Assembly: GCF_013373865.1 (NCBI RefSeq)
Contig: NC_050471.1
Location: 15,008,983-15,072,982, forward strand
Length of the DNA stretch: 64,000 bases
Reading direction: 5' to 3'
DNA from: Monomorium pharaonis
Taxonomy: Eukaryota; Arthropoda; Insecta; Hymenoptera; Formicidae
Under the pieces are notes generated by a model. The model saw only the letters and a list, made by a program, of their open reading frames with translations, searched no databases and was not told where the DNA came from. Both the position numbers and the translations under genes were made by a program. Shown piece after piece: positions 1 through 10,027 of the stretch; the stretch's first letter is position 1; each line of letters opens with the position of its first letter.

Positions 1-134
1 AGTTTTATTTTTTTGTAGGTACTTATATATAATCCTAAAATAAATTATATTAAGAGATTAACATTTAACACTGTTATTAAGAAGATGTTTAAAAGATTGT
101 ACAAATATAATTATGTGCATATTTATTATAACTC

Positions 135-340
135 TTGTCTATTTTTTATGTAACTGATGATAGCAATAAAGAGGATGATAAAGATTCCGAATATGTACTT
201 TCAAAAGATGAAGATTTATCAGATAATGAACCGTCTCTAAAAAAAACACAGCAAATTTTAGTATCACTAGATCATCGGCTTCCAGTTTTAATACATCACA
301 AATTAATCCTTCTGGATGTAATGATGAACATATCTATGTA
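135..340 (+). pseudogene. 5' part of a zinc-finger gene split by an LTR element
   Basis: An open frame of acidic sequence (many D, E and K) runs up to the left edge of the Ty3 element and resumes in the same frame at 6404. It has no ATG start, so this is probably an internal exon or a piece of one. The part right of the insertion carries C-x2-C and H-x4-H residues. Together they look like the N-terminal zinc-finger region of a multicopy arthropod and fish protein family that I associate with Crypton-like tyrosine-recombinase elements. That family assignment is from memory and unsure. What is seen directly is the frame continuity across the insertion and the flanking 5-bp repeat. Confidence 0.45.
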
Positions 341-561
341 GGGATATGGTTCGAAATAATATTCGCGTTTTTTTTTTAAGTGCGTGTTACGCAGATATAT
401 TTTAGACTCGATACAGAGAACGGGCTTTTTCCCGTTTTCTACCGTGATCGACTGACTACTCAAGTGTTCCTAAACTCTCTCTTCCACAGCCTTCTTGTCA
501 GGTGGCGCCCCTTCGCCGTCCTGTTGATCGATATCGACGTATGTTGACTCTTCCGTCCCAC
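341..561 (-). repeat. 3' LTR of the first Ty3/gypsy element
   Basis: This block matches 6181-6402 along its whole length with scattered substitutions. Shared marks are a poly-T run near its left end, the pair CGGGCTTTTTCCCG, and the end TTCCGTCCCAC. Because the element is on the minus strand, this copy is its downstream LTR. The integrase frame ends inside it near 470. Confidence 0.88.
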
Positions 562-1652
562 AGTTCGGCTCTCTTGAGCCTTCATCCGCCTCGGATGATA
601 CCACGTAGCTTACGTCATTGCTGCATCTCTTCATGTATTCGGCGCATGTCTTCTGTCCCTCATTGGATCCTTCTTTCTTCACATTATATGTATCATGAGG
701 TTTGACCTTGACCACGCGATAAGGGCCCAAGTAATGTGGCTTCAACTTAAAACCTGGTCCAAACTGAGTCCGCTTTACGGCTACTAAATCACCAAGATGA
801 TAGCTTTGCGGCGCCTTCCGTCTTAAGTCGTAGGATCTTTTATTTTCTTCTTGGACCTTCCTGATTTGTTTTTTAGCAGCACACCTTAATTGATCTCGGT
901 TATCTTTGAATATTTGTATCAGCTCTTGTTCAATGGCTTCCTTCACCTTGAGGTCTTCACTGATTCGCATCTTGGTCCCGAATAGCAGCTCAAAAGGAAT
1001 GATATTTATGCTTCGCTGATACGTAGAGTTTAACATCTGCTGCAAGTTTGACACGTATTTATACCATTTCGTAAGATCTTCGATAGTCATTTTAGTTAAA
1101 ACGGGTAATAATCGTGCGGTTGAGACGGGTAATAATCGTTCCGCTTGGCCGTTCGCACGAGGCAGGCCAGTAGTAATCTTCGCGTGGTGAATGTTTTCTG
1201 TACAATATTCTTCGAACTCACTTGAGGTGAACACAGTCCCTCGGTGTGAAATAATCCCAGTTCGGGTTCCCAAATATGCCTTTCTTCTGCAGCTCCAGCT
1301 TTTGTACGACTTTTTTGGTGGCAGTGGTCTTCGTGGAATATAGCCACACGAACTTTGAGAAGGCGTCAATCACCGTCAAGGTATATTCATAATTCTTATT
1401 CGTGGATTCGAGTGGTCTTAGATGGTCTACATAATAAGTGTGTAGAGATACGTCCTCTTTGGCCAACGGATGTAAGAAGCCTTCCTGTTTCCCAGATTTC
1501 TTGTTAATTAGAATATACTTCAGGCAATTGTTGATGCATCTTTCAACTTTACTCCGCAGGTTGGGAATGTAAACTTGCTTCACGTTCTCTTCGGTCCGTT
1601 TCGCTACGAAGTGTCCCCTTTCATGAGCATTTCTTATGACTTCTTCTTGCAT
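470..1652 (-). pseudogene. Ty3/gypsy integrase, frameshifted
   Basis: Two overlapping minus-strand frames give one integrase. 1652 to 1218 holds the N-terminal zinc-binding region (H...H, then CINNC) and the first catalytic Asp (YVDHLRP). 1369 to 470 holds the rest, including ANGQAER with the catalytic Glu, and a C-terminal GPY/F-type motif (LGPYRVVKV). In the second catalytic position the expected Asp reads His (ISHRGTVFTS). A short duplicated stretch near 1098-1135 repeats GACGGGTAATAATCGT-like sequence and inserts residues after the catalytic Glu. With the frameshift, the missing Asp and the insertion it should be inactive. Confidence 0.85.
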
Positions 1653-1758
1653 AAGTCGGAACTACTAATAATTCGCAACCATCTACGTACTTATATACTA
1701 TTCAACTGCGTATTTTATAGTCTTCATTTGATGCTTTCTCTAATGATTCCTTAATAGC

Positions 1759-2956
1759 TCATATGTTTGCGTCGTCATTCTGAGCCCTTTTGATCCTTGG
1801 CGTAGCATCATTAACATCGATGCTCATCACTGGGTAGCGGCTAAGCGCATCGACGTGCTTTATCCTAGATTCCGAGCGATGCTCAATTACGTATGAGAAG
1901 TCTTCTAAAAGCAACGCCCATCTTGCAATTCGAGGAGTCAGGTCTTTTTTGCGCATTGTTTGTTGAAAAGCGGAGCAGTCGATGACAATCTTGACGTCTC
2001 TTCCGAATACATAGACGCGGAACTTTTTTAGGGCCTCTATTACTGCCAGTACTTCGAGCTCGTAACTGGAGTACTTCCTTTCTGCATCGGTCTTTCAGCT
2101 CATAAAATATACGGAGTGCAGCTGGTTGTCTGCTGCAGACCTTTGAAGTAGGACTGCTCCATAACCATCTTGACTGGCGTCCGTACAAATCTCCGTTTCG
2201 TAATGTTGATTATAGATGTGGTTCTTGAGACAGGCACGTCTTCAATCTTTTGAATGCGTCTTTTTCCTCTGCTCCAAACTGGAAAACCGCCTTTTTCTTC
2301 AGAAGATCGCTTAAGGGTTTGGCAATTCTTGAATAACCCGGGATAAACTTTCTGAAATATCCGATAAGCCCTAGGTAACTTTGCACTTGTCTCAATGTCC
2401 TTAGTTCAGGGAATCTCATTACTGCTTTTGTCTTATCCGGGGAAGAATATAGTTTCCTATCTTTTATTATGTGGCCAATGAACTCGACTCGCTTCTTTAA
2501 TAATTGGCATTTTTTTTTATTAACTTCCAAACCACAATCCTGCGCTCGCTCCAACACCATCTTAAGTCTGAGTACCGCTTCGTCTTCATTAGCTGCTGGT
2601 ATTATTAAGTCATCAATATATGGTGGCGCTATCCCTTTTATCGTCATATCTTTGAAAATGTCGTTTACAAATCGCTGGAACACGGCAGGTGAATTACATA
2701 GTCCAAATAGTACTCTCAGAAATTGATACTGCCCGTTGTGCGTTACGAAGGAAGTGTATTTCCGGCTGACTTCGTCGACAGGTACGTAGAAAAATCCATT
2801 TTTAAGATCCAGCGTGCTATAGACTTGCACATCTTGCAACCTGTCCAGAACATTCTCCATAAGTGAGAGAGGGTATCGGTCTTTAACCGTTATTCTATTC
2901 ATTGCTTGGTAATCTACACATACTCTTGACGTTCCATCCTTCTTCTTCACGACCAC
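1759..2956 (-). pseudogene. Ty3/gypsy reverse transcriptase and RNase H
   Basis: 2956 to 2210 encodes the palm and fingers of a Ty3-type reverse transcriptase: KKKDGTSRVCVDYQ, STLDLKNGF, LFGLCNSPAVFQRF and the catalytic YIDD box. It then has the usual VQSYLGLIGYFRKFIPGYS connection. RNase H continues in other frames from 2188 to 1759, including a TDAS block, and ends in HVDALSRYPV, a usual junction before integrase. At least two frameshifts and one stop separate the pieces. It lies between protease and integrase as expected. Confidence 0.9.
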
Positions 2957-3078
2957 AACTTGACTGGCGTATTCGGATGAACACAGTTCGACTATTCTCT
3001 CCTTAATCCATTGTTCAACTTGATCTTCCCTACTTTTCTTTGCAGGAAGGGCAAACGCTTGAGTCGTGCGAAAATCTT

Positions 3079-3510
3079 CTAGTTTTCAGTAATTATAATC
3101 GTCATTCGTATATCCGAATCTTTTATCTTCTTTGGTTTAAACCTCTCCAGGATATTCTCCACTTCTTTTCTTCTTTCTTTGCTCACGTTTCCTATTTCCG
3201 GAGTGTCAACTGCGAAGACGTAGTTTGGCGAGAGAATACTCTCCTTCAATACTTCTTTTTTGATGGAGTTACCATCTTGATTCATCTTTACTTCCGCTTG
3301 CGATAGTAATTCATTTCCTATCACAACCTCCATTCTCATGACATCGTTGGTTACTACGTAAATCGTCACGTAAGCCGGATTCGGTCAGCGCCGGATCCGA
3401 TCTTCTCGTAAGCGTCCTTGTTAATTATGTTAAACTGGCTGCCTGTATCTATCAGAACATTTAGCTTTCTGCTTTGAATTTCAATAGTTTTATACATATT
3501 TTTAGGTGCA
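3079..3510 (-). pseudogene. retropepsin-like protease region
   Basis: Reading the minus strand between gag and reverse transcriptase gives a LIDTGSQFNIIN block near 3430-3470, which holds the aspartic protease DTG motif. After a frame change comes a frame of about 96 residues (3369 to 3079) with a VIGNELL stretch and then a linker to the reverse transcriptase. The position in pol and the DTG motif support the call. Frame breaks make it non-functional. Confidence 0.7.
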
Positions 3511-3520
3511 CTCACACTAC

Positions 3521-4499
3521 TCACTGATTCAGTTCTCTTTGATTCCTCCTTTTTCTTCTTAAGTCTTTCCTTCTTACATTCGGAAGCCTTATGCCCAAAT
3601 TCGTTACATCTGAAACATTTAGCGCCTTAACTTTTGGAAAGCCCATTGACTTATGGCCCATCGCGCCACAATTATAGCATCGAATATCTTCTTTTGCCTT
3701 AGTCTGTTTAGCTGTGCTTGTAATGGCAGGTTTATTAGTATTAGAAGTCGTCATCCTTATTCTCTCATAAATCTTCAGTTTGTCTTTAAACTGCCTCATA
3801 TTTTTCGCACCGTACAAAACGCTTTTGCTCACTGATTTATCTTCTAAGCCTTCAATAACATAGTAGAACAATGCCTCGTTTTCTATTTGGTCTCTCGCTG
3901 CTATTTTTTTCATAGAGATAAAGTGTGCTTGCACTGATTCGTTCTTTTTAATTCTTCTCTTGCTTAGCAGTTGATAAAGCTCGGCACTAAGTAAAGTGTC
4001 ACTGAATTCACTTTTAAGAGCCTTTTTGAGCTTTTTCCACGTTGTTATACCTCTTTCTCCTTGGATGAATAATTTCGCTAAACCCCTTAGCAATTTCTTA
4101 GCGAATATTAACTTAGATATCTGACCAGCCACATAGTTCGGCGGACTCTTCAATGTCTTCAATCTATCATTCTACTGGATATCTTTCATCTCCGTCGAAA
4201 TGTCTAATGGAATCTTCCACATCTCGAAATGTCATCGAGAACTTATGACATGGCCTTGCTTGTAATCGTGTATTACGCTCGTCCTCTTCTTCGTCTTCAT
4301 TGCTTTCGTTGTCCTTGTCATCTTCGTCGTCTTTGGCGTGGTTATAAAGTTCGTCGTGTATGTCGTCTTTAACTTTGTCTTCCTCGTCTTCGCTTACGTC
4401 GTCTTGCTCGTCTTCTTCTTTATCGGCTTTGTCCACGTCGTTAAGTGCATTTAAGTCTATCTGTGGCGGCACGCCACAGCGCAACGCGCACGCGCGCAC
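3521..4499 (-). pseudogene. Ty3/gypsy gag, middle and C-terminal parts
   Basis: 4499 to 4167 is very acidic and ends in a FRDVEDSIRHFDGD stretch, then a stop. 4162 to 3521 carries the capsid-like core (WKKLKKALKSEFSD) and a first zinc knuckle start (CYNCGAMGHK). A second CCHC knuckle, CFRCNEFGHKASEC, is readable in another frame near 3577-3622, so two knuckles were present in the ancestor. An in-frame stop, a short deletion and a frameshift between the knuckles show decay. The N-terminal part is displaced to about 5640-5950 by a GC-rich insert. Confidence 0.8.
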
Positions 4500-5610
4500 G
4501 CAGCGTCCGCGGCCGGGTCAGCGGCCCCAGCGACCGCGAGTAGTGCGCGCGGCCGCCACTAGGCGAAAGCGCAGTGCCTCAAACTCGGAAGCAAATTCAC
4601 AACATCTGGTTTACATAAGAAGACCACCCACAACGGAGGATCAAGCTAAGCTTCCGTCAGAGTATAGTGGTCAAGTTGAGCTCGAGAGGGCCTATACTAA
4701 GCTATTACTTTTTGATAAGTAGTACCTACGGGCCCCGGCGTTCTGACTTTCGGCACGGGTGAGCTCTGGTACCTCAAGAAACTCCTCCGGGAGACAAGAC
4801 CGGCAACCTGCCCCACTGTCGCCAACTCGGCCACCGCGGTCCACGGACCAATCCTGTGCGGCCGGAGATCAACAAACCCGGGAAGCCTGTAAGGTCCGAG
4901 AGTTCAACGGCAAGGGAACTTGCCATCCCGTGGCGGCTGATCAAAATTGCATTCTCCCCGAAGAAGCCGAGGGAACCACGTCTCAAACCTAGAGGTCCTC
5001 CTCGCCATCCTCCGGTCACTAGGGCTACGCAGACCATTGGACGTGGAACGGTCACGCAAGCGACGCAGGCCGCAACACCTGTCCTGCAGTTACCATTGGC
5101 CGTTCAACACAGACCCGGAACGTGCCTCGAATCCTGACCGACATAACCACAAGGGGCACGCAGGCCACTCCTGAGGACATCACCGCCGCTTCGCCGACGT
5201 CGACGGAAGCTGCCGAGACACCACGTGCACTCCCATGTACGCCCGGAAAGCACATTCCTCGCGCTCTACTGGAGAAGAAGCGGGCAGTCTTCCGAGAGCT
5301 GGGTAGTGACAGCGACTAGGGGAAGTCCTAACCACCTCCGGGCACCTTCGGGTGCCGCCTAATTCTTCCACAATCAATACGAACCCTCTTCCGAGGCTGA
5401 GATTGACGAAGAAGTCCTAACCACTTACAAGCACCTTCGAGCGGCGCCTAATCCTTCTACAACCAGAACGAACCAGCTTCCGGCTACCTCAAGATCCTAT
5501 CGATTACACACTGACGCAATTACAGTTGTACATACAAAGAGATCAAATATATCCAACACGTATTGTTATTGTTAAAGGGGGCCTTCTGATGAATCAAGTC
5601 CTAACCACAA
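4500..5610. other. GC-rich insert inside gag, origin unknown
   Basis: Base composition changes sharply: this block is rich in CG-containing runs while the gag on either side is AT-rich. Several plus-strand frames (4360-4722, 4856-5137, 5122-5319) are open but match no family I know. The motif AGTCCTAACCAC occurs three times, at 5324, 5413 and 5597. The first two head similar units of roughly 80-90 bp, and the third sits where gag resumes. This looks like a foreign insertion with internal repeats. I cannot assign it. Confidence 0.5.
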
Positions 5611-5639
5611 CTCCCCCATACTATCAAATAACCGCATAT

Positions 5640-5950
5640 TCGATGACTTAATTTCTTCTTCATTCCACTGTAATCAATCGCTAAGATGTTGCATACAGAG
5701 ACTAGATCTTCCCATCCAAGTTACGCTTCCATGAATGTTATTTTAGCCTTGTACTCGTCCGATCCGATTGCAAACGGAAAGCCTTTAAACTCGCGGAGTC
5801 TTTTCCTATTGCTTCTATCTTCTTCTACCCTCTTGTTCGTACACGACCTTGTGCAGGGCATTAACGGTTTTCGCAGATCCTGTTTTGAGGTTATTTGCCA
5901 CGGCTTTAATCTGTTCCAACCTTTCCATTTTCATAATGTTACCTCACCTC
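5640..5950 (-). pseudogene. gag N-terminal remnant
   Basis: On the minus strand from about 5950, a frame beginning near MKMERLEQIKAVANN and running through a basic stretch (RKRLREFKG) fits the N-terminal part of the same gag. A frame change is needed near 5730. It ends where the GC-rich insert begins. Support is its position between the 5' LTR leader and gag core. Confidence 0.4.
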
Positions 5951-6155
5951 TTGCAGATACGTGATTTCTTCGAAAATTCTTTGTCGCCGTCGTTTCCGTA
6001 TAGCTTCGTATTAGCGGATTTGCAATTTTTCGTAAGATTCTTTGTCGTCGTTGTTCACGTTTAACTTCTCCTCGTTTCGTCTTTCTTCCTTTCTTGTTCC
6101 GATTGTATTTACATTCGGGTTGTATTTACATCCGGGATTGTATTTACATCCGGGT

Positions 6156-6171
6156 CCCGGGAGGGACCCCA
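6156..6171 (-). other. candidate primer binding site and adjacent short repeats
   Basis: Read on the minus strand, TGGGGTCCCTCCCGGG begins about nine bases after the 5' LTR edge (6181). A TGG start just inside the LTR is typical of tRNA primer sites in LTR elements. Next to it, 6108-6155 carries three short repeats of TGTATTTACATCCGGG type. The tRNA is not identified. Confidence 0.4.
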
Positions 6172-6180
6172 AACTTTGTA

Positions 6181-6402
6181 GGGATGTGATTCGAAATAAT
6201 ATCCGTGTTTTTTTTTCAAAGTGCGTGTTATGCAAATATATTTTAGACTCGATATAGAGGGCGGGCTTTTTCCCGTTTTCTACCGTGATTGAGTGACTAC
6301 TCAAGTGCTCCTAAACTCTCTCTTCCACAGCCTTCTTGTCAGGTGGCGCCCCTTCGCCGCCCTGTCGATCGATATCGACGGATGTTGACTCTTCCGTCCC
6401 AC
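6181..6402 (-). repeat. 5' LTR of the first Ty3/gypsy element
   Basis: Partner of 341-561. Element transcription would run leftward from here. It ends at the right-hand ATGTA duplication, 6403-6407. Confidence 0.88.
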
Positions 6403-6403
6403 A

Positions 6404-6958
6404 TGTATGTTGAAAAGTCGAATGTTAAATCTAAAAAAAGCTACTGTATATTTTGTATGAAATTGCAATCACAATTTGCACAGCACTTAGAAAAAGTTCA
6501 TTATAATGAAGCAGAAGTAAAGAAATTTACCCTATTGCCAAAAAAACGCGGAAAGAAAGAAAATAATAGATGCAATTAAAAAAAAGGCAATTTTATACAT
6601 AATACTAATGCACAGTTTAATAATGGGCACCTTATTGTGTGTAGACGTCCTAATAAAAATTGGAATAAAGACGCAAAAGATTTTATTGCATGTATAAAAT
6701 GCAAAGGATATTTTACAAAAAATTCAATACGATATCATTCTCGAACATAACTAAAGCAAGATTTTAAAAAACAAAGAGGAATCATGGTTATGGGAAGAAA
6801 AATTGTTTGCAAATTAAACAAATTAGCAAATAATGATACTTTAAAAAATACAGTTTTTTCTGTATTACGAAAAGATGAGGTAGTACAAGCAATAAGATAT
6901 GACGAATTAATAATCTTATATGGAAATAAATTGTGTAATAAATACTTTTTAAAAAAGG
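6404..6958 (+). pseudogene. zinc-finger gene fragment, part after the insertion
   Basis: The frame from 135-340 continues here with SYCIFCMKLQSQFAQHLEKVH, a C-x2-C...H-x4-H arrangement. After a stop at 6577 (an indel near an A-run) it resumes with CRRPNKNW, then CIKCKGYFTKNSIRYHS, a second C-x2-C...H unit. It ends in RYDELIILYGNKLC. The pattern of two such fingers followed by that block fits the N-terminal region of the multicopy family named above. At least two breaks make it a pseudogene. It stops near an AAAAAAGGTATAAAAAAG sequence that could be a splice donor or the edge of another repeat. Confidence 0.45.
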
Positions 6959-7377
6959 TATAAAAAAGCGCCAACTATACGCGTGCAAAAAACACCCGAA
7001 AAAATCTATTCTTGTACAAAATAATTTTAATTTGGCATTATAAATGTACGAAATTTTAATAAAATTATCTTTTCCCCAAAAAGAACAAAAAATGTATTTT
7101 TTCTATAAAAGTAATGATATGAAGAAGATGCGCCAACTATGAAAATGGATGTTCATACGAATTAAAACATCTACTTTTACAAATACTTATTTGTACAAAT
7201 ATTATAAATAAATATTTTAATACAAATAAATATTTTACTACAAAAACTTGGCGTCGCTAAACCGAATAATTTGCTTTAACACAAAATCGCCTTTTTACAA
7301 TTTAACTTATAGACTGAAATAATAATAATTTAAAATTACAATTTTTTGCAATCGAAATCGTAATGACGTTATTACGT
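6959..7377. other. AT-rich stretch without genes
   Basis: I see only AT-rich sequence with short repeats of AATATTTTAATACAAATA type and two GCGCCAACTAT boxes (near 6967 and 7130). No open frame or RNA gene is evident. Confidence 0.5.
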
Positions 7378-7769
7378 TGTTGTAAGCCGATTTACAACTA
7401 ATATATTATTATAATTATGGCCAATAATTACTATTGTAAAACGCGTCATCTTTCAAAAAACGTTGCGAGAAGCACCTCTTTCGAAAGATACACAGGAATT
7501 CGCCGCGCTTACGGAAGTCCCAAGCAATTTCCGTAAGCTTACAACATCACGACACGGAACCGCTCGGAAGCAGTTCCATATCGCCCTATAAATAAGGTCC
7601 TACACTGCACAATTGAACCGCAAGGCTACCGCGTTCCAGTGTCGAAACGCTTAGCCTCGCGGAAGCCACCGACGCCCGGTCACTGGCCCCAAAATTGCTC
7701 TACAAAATCATCGAATATAAGCGCGACCACGCCGTGACCGGGCGGAAAGTAACAACACGCGCACGACGC
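7378..7769 (+). repeat. 5' two-thirds of an LTR (same family as 33327-33901)
   Basis: From TGTTGTAAGCCGATT onward this block follows 33327-33720 closely, including GTTGCGAGAAGC, AACCGCAAGGCTACCGCG, CGCTTAGCCTCGCGG and CGACGCCCGGTCACTGG. It stops where the 3' end of the minus-strand LINE begins near 7770. The missing last third is not found at the other LINE end near 14136, so this is not a simple LINE-into-LTR insertion. Confidence 0.8.
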
Positions 7770-8670
7770 AATTGATACAATTTATTATGCCCAAGCATAA
7801 GCTAAAGGGCAAAAGTACAATACACAAAAGTATAAATTAGGCAGAAGACCACAATGTCAAAACAAAGTTATCAAGTATATCACATAATCAACAACGCAAA
7901 AAAGGTGGTAACCTAGTATAGAGCTAAGGTATTAGAACTAATAGTATAAGTACTAAACCACTAGTGCGAGAATGTTACAAATAATAAAGCAAGTAAAGAG
8001 GTACAGATAAAATTAAGATAGAGACGCAATTATAGTTAAGAATGAGGTGTAGGAGGTGTAGTTATAAAACAATAAGCGAAGTATAGAGAGTTGATAATGA
8101 AAAACTTAGAAGCCAACAAATTGTAAGCAAGGTACCAAGGTGCTAGATAGTAAGGCTAGAATAACCACGATACATATTGAAGCTGAAAGTAAGAACAGAC
8201 CAAAAGAGTGCTCATTAGACAAGCTCGGAGGCAAAAAGCAACCTGCGGAGAAGATCTTTAAAGGAAGCCAGAGTAGGCAAAGAGGTAATACTATCCGGAA
8301 GTGAGTGCCAGAAGTAAACAGCAGAAAGGTAAAAGAAATTCCTGTAGGTAGCAGTTCTGTAAGGAGGAATGTGGAAGGTAAGCGATGATGAAGGTAAGCG
8401 ATCAGATCTCCTGACAAGAGGGTCAGGAGAAGAGAAAAATTCATTTAAATAGGTAGAGGAGCGCATATGAGGAATGCGGTAGGTCAGGCAGCCAAGAAAA
8501 AAGAGTCTTCTATTTTCCACCGAAAGCCATCCCAATCGATGTCTATGTGGAGTAATATGTTCATCTCTCCTGAGATTGAAAATGAATCTAATACAGCAAT
8601 TTACTAGTCGTTGTAATCTTAAATTCAATTCATTACTTAAGCCATGATAAACTAGGCAACAATAATCGAT

Positions 8671-10027
8671 GCCCTCCCTGAATCTAGTCGCGCGGGCCCA
8701 GGCCCGCGTTTACGAGCGATTACTAATCGAGGAGTGGCGTGCGCGCCTGAGCAGTCCAGGCTGCGCGGGCCAATGGACCGTCGGGGCTCTAGCTCCGGTG
8801 CTGGCGGATTGGCTGGACAGGGTGTCCTTCCGGATGGGACAGATGTTCACCGGACATGGTTGTTTCTGTGATTTCCTGTGCCGAATCCGGAAGAAAAGCA
8901 CGCTGCTGGCACTGAGCCGCAGAGACGGGCAAAGAGGGGGACACCGCGCTCCACACGCTGGCGATATGCCCGGAATTACCGCCCGGGGAGGACTTATCCC
9001 TCGGCACGCTGGTACGGGCAATGCTGAGGGACAAGTCCACATGGGAAGCGGCCTTCTCCTTCTGCGAAACAGTCATGTCGCGGAAGGAGGAGGCTGAGAG
9101 GATCAAGAGGGGAGAGGGGGGCCCTCGCGGGTCCCCACCTTCAGACATCGGAGAGGCCGGCGCGGGGGGAACACACTCCTCCCGCCGACGTCGCGGTCGC
9201 CCGCCGGATCCGGAGGGCGGGGACTGCGACCGAGTGCTGATGCCCCCGCCCCCCGGCCTCGTCTGGGCCGCCGGCGGGTGGCGGGGGGAAAACGGGGACG
9301 CCCCCCGGATAAGGGGGGGACAAAAAAAAGGGGGTGCGTCAAGGACGCGCTCGGGTGGCTCGGAGGAGAGCAGTGAGGCGGGCCCGGAAGGACGATCAGG
9401 GTCGCACACATAAAGCGACCCTCCCTCCGGGTCCCATAAGTATCAGTTCGCTGGGGAGGTTTGGCCAAGGGCCCCTCCCCTGCTAACAGCGCGGGCCGTC
9501 GAGGGAGCGGGATAGCCCGGGGCGTCGCTAGCTCCTGCCCTTCGCCCCCTCGACGAGTGTAAAATCACGGGGGGCCGAGTCAACACCGGCCCCCCGTCCC
9601 TCTCCCCTCCGTACGTTGCGGAGAGAGGGGGGGGGAGAGTGATAATGGTGGCGGGGAAAATGAGCAGCGACTTGTCCCTCCCCTGCCCCCGACCAAGGGC
9701 CAGATCGGTCCAGGCAAAGGTCCGACCGGGGAGGCAGGATACCCCTTACCGGGAAACACCCGTCCCGCCACCCCGGAGCGACGCGCGTCGCCCAATGGCG
9801 CGCCGGCGTGGGGGGGGCCTCCCGGCAGATGCTGGATAGCGATTCCCGGGGGGCCCTCCACATCATGCAGACAAGGCCATCCGAGGTGGATTTAGTGGGT
9901 ATTGCACGTGAGCGGAAAGGACTAGCTTCCCGTTCACAAACCCGTGAGTTCCACATAACCTCCGTCCGTGAGTCATCGGCGGCGGGGGTATGCGTAAATG
10001 CATTCCCACCTCGTAAAACAAAAAAAA
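8671..10027 (+). mobile_element. 5'-truncated R1-clade LINE, GC-rich
   Basis: This plus-strand insertion is flanked by a 16-bp direct repeat, GGCAACAATAATCGAT at 8655-8670 and the same with one change at 10028-10043. It ends in an A-run at 10021-10027. Truncated 5' end, poly(A) and long target duplication are the marks of target-primed reverse transcription. The base composition is far more GC-rich than the host LINE. Most of the length after the coding end (9121-10020) is 3' UTR with no convincing frame. Confidence 0.88.
8672..9121 (+). pseudogene. R1-clade ORF2 C-terminus
   Basis: The frame carries EEWRARL, VSFRMGQMFTGHGCF and a C-x3-C step (CFCDFLC), followed in a shifted frame by LHTLAICPE and MSRKEEAER. 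These match the conserved C-terminal region after the reverse transcriptase of type-1 (R1) retrotransposon polyproteins, including the start of the zinc-knuckle-like region. At least one frameshift lies near 8930-8945. Only the tail of the gene is present, as expected for a 5'-truncated copy. Confidence 0.8.

Larger units (their letters stand above)
341..6402 (-). mobile_element. Ty3/gypsy LTR retrotransposon, decayed
   Basis: The minus-strand order gag, protease, reverse transcriptase, RNase H, integrase lies between two LTRs of about 221 bp, which is the Ty3/gypsy order. The direct repeat ATGTA at 336-340 and 6403-6407 is the target duplication. LTR edges can also be drawn four bases further out (337-562 and 6177-6403), giving TGT...ACA ends. 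By eye the LTRs differ at about 16 sites, so the insertion is not recent. Every coding block has stops or frameshifts, and about 1.1 kb of GC-rich DNA interrupts gag. It sits inside the zinc-finger gene fragment. Confidence 0.9.

Noticed and set aside
4360..5319. plus-strand frames of 65-120 residues across the gag insert
   Set aside because: Overlapping frames on both strands are open because the block is GC-rich. No motif supports any of them.
8710..9468. minus-strand frames of 110-206 residues, Pro/Arg-rich
   Set aside because: They are shadows of the R1-clade coding end and its GC-rich 3' UTR on the other strand.
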